DNA of 64,000 bases from Tigriopus japonicus (Eukaryota > Arthropoda > Copepoda > Harpacticoida > Harpacticidae), in NCBI GenBank assembly GCA_010645155.1, contig CM021319.1, positions 171,561-235,560 of the forward strand, in the 5' to 3' direction. The notes beneath the pieces are model-generated. The model was not told the DNA's origin. It worked only from the letters and a program-made list of their open reading frames with translations, and searched no databases. Positions 61,346 through 64,000 of the stretch are shown one piece after another (the first letter of the stretch is position 1; each line of letters begins with the position of its first letter). Position numbers and translations under genes: made by a program.

Positions 61346-62450
61346 CAATGAAGGCGCCTCTTGTGGTTGGTTAACCGTTGATGTCTTGTGTGGACTGGTC
61401 TTCTCATAGTTGATCTTTCTCAAAATTAGTCTGTCTCTGTATCTTAGGGTTGCCACTTCAATTCCACGTGCTTGTTCTTGTCTAACTGGTGATGTTTCCA
61501 TTGCTTTTTCCCATTCATTTTCATGTTGAATCACCACACCAAAGTTAGCAGTTGTGACAAGAGAAGACCAATATTCCCTGAACCTTTTTATGAATCCTAC
61601 GATCCAGTTTTTGTCCATCCATCGTTCCATTAAATGATCTGACAGAGATGAAAGGCTCAAAAGCATGCAGAACAAACACATAACTGACACAATTGACTTT
61701 GAGTAGTTCTCATCAATGGAGAATACGATTTTTCTTTGAAGGGTCACACACTACCCATCCAAATTTTCTTCCTCAATCAGCTTGACTGGATCTCTCTGTG
61801 CACTAAAACACTAGAATGTGACACTTGGAGATGGCAAGATGACCAGAATGTTCGGTAAATCTAAAGAACCTCTTGTAAAAGAAGCGTTGTCAAGACACTA
61901 GCGACAGAAAATTCATGGCGGCGAAAAGGCTAAGCTTAAAGAAATCCAAACAAGACAGAAGCTCACATTTCAATGTAGTGAATATGGATCCTTGAGAGAA
62001 TCTTTTTGGCCATACTGTGCAGTTTAAACGTTTTCGTTAACTAATATGTGCTCAAGCATCATCTGCTTTGTGTGTTCCCGAATGATTTTTCAAACAGTTT
62101 GCTTGACAGACCTCGCGTCCGTTGTTCTAGTGACCCCGACATAGCCGGCCCGCATTAACGGCTCTCGTCGTCGTATTACTGGCTCTTGTGGATGGTGCCA
62201 GACTTTTGTGGCTGTTGATTCGGACTTGGACGTTTACGACGGATTATGGGTGTAACTACAGATATATCATATCCTGCCACGTCTCCGAGCCATTCCCATG
62301 TCTCAAGGCCGATTATTTCCCCGAAGGTGGGGTGGTGGGGCAAATGTATGATCTCCGCTTGCTTGAGTACTCGATCCTGTGTATGATATATTTGTGCGTG
62401 TATTCTTTGTAAAATACAGTAGTCTACTAATATCTCTTGACTCACTCTTA
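61346..62450. other. Intergenic DNA, nothing recognised
   Basis: A minus-strand frame continues from the LINE fragment to 61747 but lacks the usual reverse transcriptase motifs before FADD, so the LINE homology probably stops near 61345. Confidence 0.45.
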
Positions 62451-62458
62451 CAGTCGCA

Positions 62459-63608
62459 CAGGGTGGCCAACTTTTTTTGGAGCGACGATGCTAGTGAAAG
62501 TCAAATCAATGCTAGAAAAATGCTAGTTGGAAAATGGAAAATGCTAGAAAAATGCTACCTTTTTTTAAAACAAAAAAAGGACAGCAGCTGCTATTATGCC
62601 CATTAGTGAATATTTGAATCTATATTTTGACTTTAATTTTGCCGCAATTGACACAGTAAATATTTTTGTGCTACTTGCCAAAACTAGTTAAAAACTTTAC
62701 CTCAAAAATTTATAATGCATTGATTGTGAAATGAATCATAAAGAGCAAAACAAAACTATTGGCAAGCCATGCAGCACTTATTTTAGATGGCAATTATAAA
62801 AACTTATTTCCATGAATAGTTTAAGGTTTGTAAGAAACCAAACATGTTTTAAACGCTTTCTTCAAATTTACTAGGATTAAATTGAAACTAGTGATCAACC
62901 AAAAGCACTTTTTTGTTTCAATTTCACTTATGCCTTTATGAAAACAAAAGCAGACATGCATTTTAAAGACTGATATTTCACACCAAAGTTGAATATTTCT
63001 TGGTTCAGAAATCTTTGCGACTTATTTTCCCTATTTTATAAAATTTGTAATCTCTCAACATCAAAAACATCGACAGTTTAAATTTTAAAATGAAATTTGC
63101 ATGTTAAGAATTTTGTGATCAGCTACTTTTCATTTCAAAAAAGCCCTCTTTTAACAAAAATGGTTTTGGTTAGAACCCCTTTTTGATACGTTTTTTTCAC
63201 TGAAACACTGGTTTATCCATTCCAAGTTTAAAAAGCTGTTTTTCTGTAGTTGGTGTTGTAGTTCCATCACAAATCTAATCTTTTTTGAAACAAGTAATGC
63301 TTTGTGACCAACTTGAAAATAAGGATCACAAGTCTTCCAATTTATCTTTTTTCAAGTCAGGAAATGTAGGCAAATTCAGCTGGCAAAATCAGCGGTCTTT
63401 AAAGCCCAAAATTGGATGCTTTTTACAAAAAGTGCTAGAATAATGCTAAAATGCTATGCATTTTGTTTTGATTCTAGAGCATTTCAAATAATGCTAGAAA
63501 AATGCTAAAAATCCGAGCAATGCTAATCAAAATTCTGCAATGCTTTAGCCCTTGAAAAATGCTAATTTTTCAGAAATTAGCATCGAAAAATGCTAGTTGG
63601 CCACACTG
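62459..63608. mobile_element. hAT-type element with atgctag subterminal repeats
   Basis: A 1150-bp element with left end CAGGGTGGCCAAC and right end complementing CAGTGTGGCCAAC. Both subterminal regions repeat aatgctagaaa many times (about 62488-62560 and 63428-63595). The flanks cagtcgca and taggtcgca resemble each other but are not a clean 8-bp duplication. The interior is AT-rich and has no transposase. Confidence 0.75.
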
Positions 63609-64000
63609 TAGGTCGCACGTTTTTTAAGGTGACCAAATTGATAAGGGTTGGTTCCTACCGTAAATTGACCACTTATATCCAACATTGAACAAGCCTCTCC
63701 AAGAATAGTTCAACGACCACTTTTAAATACTGGCTTAAAATATTGAGTTAAAAGAAGACAAAAAGAACCCAATTTCTGTTTTAAACAAGATAAGGAATAT
63801 TGCCCCTTAATGAACCTTTTGTTCGAGTTGTCACCCTGTCAAACGAACAAACACTGACACCATGTGAAGAATTCTCAAACTAAACCAGGGTTGAATGGGC
63901 AAAAGAAACATGATTAGAAAAGACTATTGATTCTGATAAATCTTTCAATGACTTCAATCGTTTTTCAAAATCTAATGTAAATGAGCTCTGCTTATGAAAA
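63609..64000. other. Intergenic DNA at the window end
   Basis: No gene or repeat recognised in the last 392 bases. Confidence 0.5.

Noticed and set aside
1..64000. CRISPR arrays, prokaryotic operons, phage genes
   Set aside because: None are present; introns and gene content show an animal nuclear genome.

Overview
This is a nuclear genome window from an animal, most likely a crustacean and tentatively a copepod. Genes are split by short introns with GT/AG borders. The conserved proteins are metazoan (GCP6, SIN1, STI1, MFSD12, CCDC97). One gene belongs to the arthropod SmydA group of SET/MYND proteins. A block of CCTAA/TTAGG units, the arthropod telomere motif, lies at about 3035-3088. The copepod placement is inference; the arthropod placement is better supported.

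Layout. Positions 1-17.4 kb are compact and gene-rich: the 3' end of an unidentified gene (+), CCDC97 (-), MFSD12 (+), a five-exon gamma-tubulin complex component 6 gene (-), the TORC2 subunit SIN1 (+), and a short STI1/HOP co-chaperone (-) with a five-unit heat-shock element upstream. MFSD12/GCP6 and SIN1/STI1 are convergent. GCP6 and SIN1 are divergent and share a 431-bp upstream region. From 17.4 to 28.5 kb there is no convincing host gene. That stretch holds nonautonomous hAT-type elements with recognisable target duplications, a foldback element and a nearly complete Tc1-like transposon with one nonsense codon. At 28.5-33.1 kb is a three-exon gene for a 1175-residue protein with a Death-domain-like N-terminus, a long basic S-P-K/R-rich linker, an NLR-like helical region without a visible P-loop, and ribonuclease-inhibitor-type leucine-rich repeats. 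At 38.9-41.3 kb is a SmydA-type gene with degenerate SET motifs. At 42.8-45.1 kb are two tandem bZIP genes, one PAR/giant-like and one strongly diverged. From 45.1 kb to the end I find only intergenic DNA, CR1-like LINE fragments, a ~1-kb duplicated segment and further hAT-type elements.

The genes do not form an operon or pathway. The least ordinary items are the Death-like/NLR-like/LRR gene, the TPR1-less STI1 gene with its heat-shock element, the bZIP pair, and several terminal-repeat families dated by their target-site duplications. Exon borders were found by reading splice sites and checking codon phase by hand. No alignment or database search was run, so all homology calls rest on recognising family sequence patterns.
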